A DNA stretch of 6,474 nt from an uncultured Collinsella sp. (GTDB lineage: Bacteria; Actinomycetota; Coriobacteriia; Coriobacteriales; Coriobacteriaceae), in contig CAADVS010000008.1 in the NCBI GenBank assembly GCA_900752545.1, positions 1 to 6,474 of the forward strand, read 5' to 3'. Made by a program: the position numbers and the translations under genes. This document shows positions 5,362 to 6,474 of this stretch, in pieces. Numbering within the stretch: the stretch's first letter is position 1; each line of letters begins with the position of its first letter. The notes beneath the pieces were generated by a model. The model was not told where the DNA came from. It saw nothing but the letters and a program-made list of their open reading frames with translations, and searched no databases.

Positions 5362-5393
5362 AAGCCGCTGACATTGTGTCGGCGGCTTTTTTT
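5362..5393 (+). terminator. Rho-independent terminator after tRNA-Ala
   Basis: Arms 5362-5373 and 5377-5388 form a 12-base stem with one G-U and a TTG loop, ending in a run of seven T (5387-5393). It begins 14 bases after the tRNA. The start codon of the next gene is only 20 bases after the T-run. Confidence 0.93.
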
Positions 5394-5412
5394 AAAAAGA
5401 AAGGGCGGTACT

Positions 5413-5871
5413 ATGGCCGAGCTTGAGTCCCAACCATTGTCCGACGAGGAGCGCGCCGAGTTGGAAGAGCTCCGCGCCGAGAAGGCCCGCCGCGAGGCTC
5501 AGGAAGAGGCTCGTCGCGAGCGTGAGGAGCTGGCTGCCCTGCGTGCCGAGCGCGCAAAGGCCGAGGAAGCCGCCACGAGGGCCGCATCCGAGCGCAAGCC
5601 CGCGCCCGCGCCCAAGCCCGCCACTGCGAAGCCTGCGCCTGCCGCACCCAAACCTCAACCTAAAAAGGTGGCTCATCCCAAGCCCGCCGAGCCCAAGCCG
5701 AGTCGTGACGAGATGACCTTTGCCCAGCGCATGGTCACCTCCAAGGAGCCTACAGCCGAGGGCGAGATTCCCGGCATGGCTCCGGCTCAAAAAATCATCA
5801 TCGTGCTCGCCCTCATCGCGTTTATCGTCTTTATGGTCTACACGATCACCGGCAGCATGGGCCTGCACTAA
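5413..5871 (+). CDS. Small coiled-coil protein with C-terminal membrane anchor, function unknown
   Basis: I do not recognise a named family. The 152-aa product has three parts: a highly charged Glu/Arg/Ala helix (about 9-60) with strong coiled-coil character; a Lys/Pro/Ala-rich flexible linker (61-97); and, after a conserved-looking stretch MTFAQRMVTSKEPTAEGEIP (101-120), one hydrophobic segment (128-147) four residues or so from the C-terminus. There is no N-terminal signal peptide, so it looks tail-anchored with the coiled coil in the cytoplasm. ATG 5413 has AAGGG (5401-5405) seven bases ahead; longer in-frame readings run through the tRNA and are false. The gene sits immediately after the tRNA terminator with no room for a separate promoter, and 82 bases before pncB. 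Low-complexity sequence means composition alone could mislead, but the ribosome site and anchor support a real gene. Confidence 0.82.
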   Translation: MAELESQPLSDEERAELEELRAEKARREAQEEARREREELAALRAERAKAEEAATRAASERKPAPAPKPATAKPAPAAPKPQPKKVAHPKPAEPKPSRDEMTFAQRMVTSKEPTAEGEIPGMAPAQKIIIVLALIAFIVFMVYTITGSMGLH

Positions 5872-5953
5872 CCTGTTCGCGCCGGGCTCCATGCCCGCAC
5901 GTCCGCCTCGTCCAACCCTCAAATTCTGTACCACGCATCCGAAAGGTCGCCCC

Positions 5954-6474
5954 ATGGCTTTGACCGACATCTCGCATCCCACCGACATTGCAATGCTCAC
6001 CGATCTGTACGAGCTCACTATGGCCCAGGGCCTGTGGGAGAGCGGCAAGGCCAACGAGCAGGGTTGTTTTACCGCGTTTTACCGCGACCATCCCTTTGGT
6101 AGCGCCTACGCCGTCATGTGCGGTACCGCCGAGCTGCCCGAGCTGGTCGAGAACCTGCGCTTTACGCCCGAGGACATCGACTACCTCGCCTCGCTCCAGG
6201 CCCCGGCCGGCGGCGCGATGTTCAAGCCTGGATTCCTCGACTACCTGCGCGATTTTCGTGCGCATGTAAACATCGACGCCGTCCCCGAGGGCGAGCTCGT
6301 CTTTCCGCGCGAGCCCATGGTGCGCGTCACCGGCCCCGCGTTGGAGTGCCAGCTGCTCGAGACGGCGCTGCTCAACATCGTCGGCTTCCAGACACTTGTC
6401 GCCACCAAGACGGCGCGCGTGGTGTGGGCGGCGGACGGCCGTCCCGTGGCCGAGTTTGGCCTGCGCCGCGCCCA
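5954..6474 (+). CDS. pncB: Nicotinate phosphoribosyltransferase, N-terminal part (3' end outside window)
   Basis: NAPRTase makes nicotinate mononucleotide from nicotinate and PRPP with ATP, the entry step of the Preiss-Handler route of NAD salvage in the cytoplasm. The first 173 residues are in the window and run open to its end. Family marks are MLTDLYELTMAQG (14-26) at the N-terminus, the FYRDHPFGSAYAV segment (42-54), ETALLNIVGFQTLVATKTAR (136-155) and EFGLRRA (167-173), whose arginines line the substrate site. The catalytic histidine region and the C-terminal domain are beyond the edge, so intactness cannot be judged. ATG 5954 follows GAAAGG (5941-5946) at seven bases. The 82-base gap from the preceding gene holds only a five-base-pair hairpin (5883-5897) without a T-run, so co-transcription with the coiled-coil gene is plausible. 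Confidence 0.95.
   Translation, partial: MALTDISHPTDIAMLTDLYELTMAQGLWESGKANEQGCFTAFYRDHPFGSAYAVMCGTAELPELVENLRFTPEDIDYLASLQAPAGGAMFKPGFLDYLRDFRAHVNIDAVPEGELVFPREPMVRVTGPALECQLLETALLNIVGFQTLVATKTARVVWAADGRPVAEFGLRRA

Noticed and set aside
5392..6054. A - strand Gly/Leu-rich reading frame opposite the coiled-coil gene
   Set aside because: It is the complement of a low-complexity charged gene and continues over the start of pncB.
1..6474. CRISPR array, prophage, integrase or insertion sequence
   Set aside because: No spaced direct repeats, transposase or phage genes are seen; the only repeats are the short palindromes.

Overview
This is a GC-rich stretch of bacterial chromosome. Gene content, protein character and the type of intergenic palindromes suggest a Collinsella-like member of the Coriobacteriia (Actinomycetota). 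That assignment is inference from recognition, not from a search. The window is mostly housekeeping: a broken-off DegV-family lipid-binding protein and an alkyltransferase-like DNA repair protein (1-857, +), tryptophanyl-tRNA synthetase and a TagO/WecA-type lipid-carrier glycosyl-1-phosphate transferase (1252-3657, -), a PflX-type radical SAM protein, a tRNA-Ala(CGC), a small anchored coiled-coil protein and the start of nicotinate phosphoribosyltransferase (4185-6474, +).

Layout: the + strand genes degV and the MGMT-like gene are separated by a perfect 35-bp inverted repeat. The gap 858-1251 holds a second GGGGAC-type palindrome, a possible small RNA (about 1006-1147) and two terminators facing each other, one for the + strand and one for trpS. 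trpS and tagO follow on the - strand. Between tagO and the divergent radical SAM gene (gap 3658-4184) lies a good 6S RNA candidate (about 4035 to 3866, - strand) with its own promoter, back to back with a promoter for the radical SAM gene. A third palindrome of the same family follows the radical SAM gene. The tRNA-Ala then has a near-consensus promoter and a strong terminator. The coiled-coil gene begins only 20 bases after the terminator T-run, and pncB follows 82 bases later.

How the parts work: trpS charges tRNA-Trp. TagO/WecA makes the first lipid-linked sugar of a cell-surface glycopolymer. 6S RNA would sequester the housekeeping RNA polymerase in slow growth. PncB feeds NAD salvage. 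The MGMT-like protein handles O6-alkylguanine. There is no sign of a phage, plasmid, CRISPR array or defence island. The least explained parts are the non-coding ones: the 6S RNA, the C-rich-loop RNA at 1006-1147, and a dispersed family of GGGGAC-core palindromes, one of them paired in a REPIN-like arrangement.
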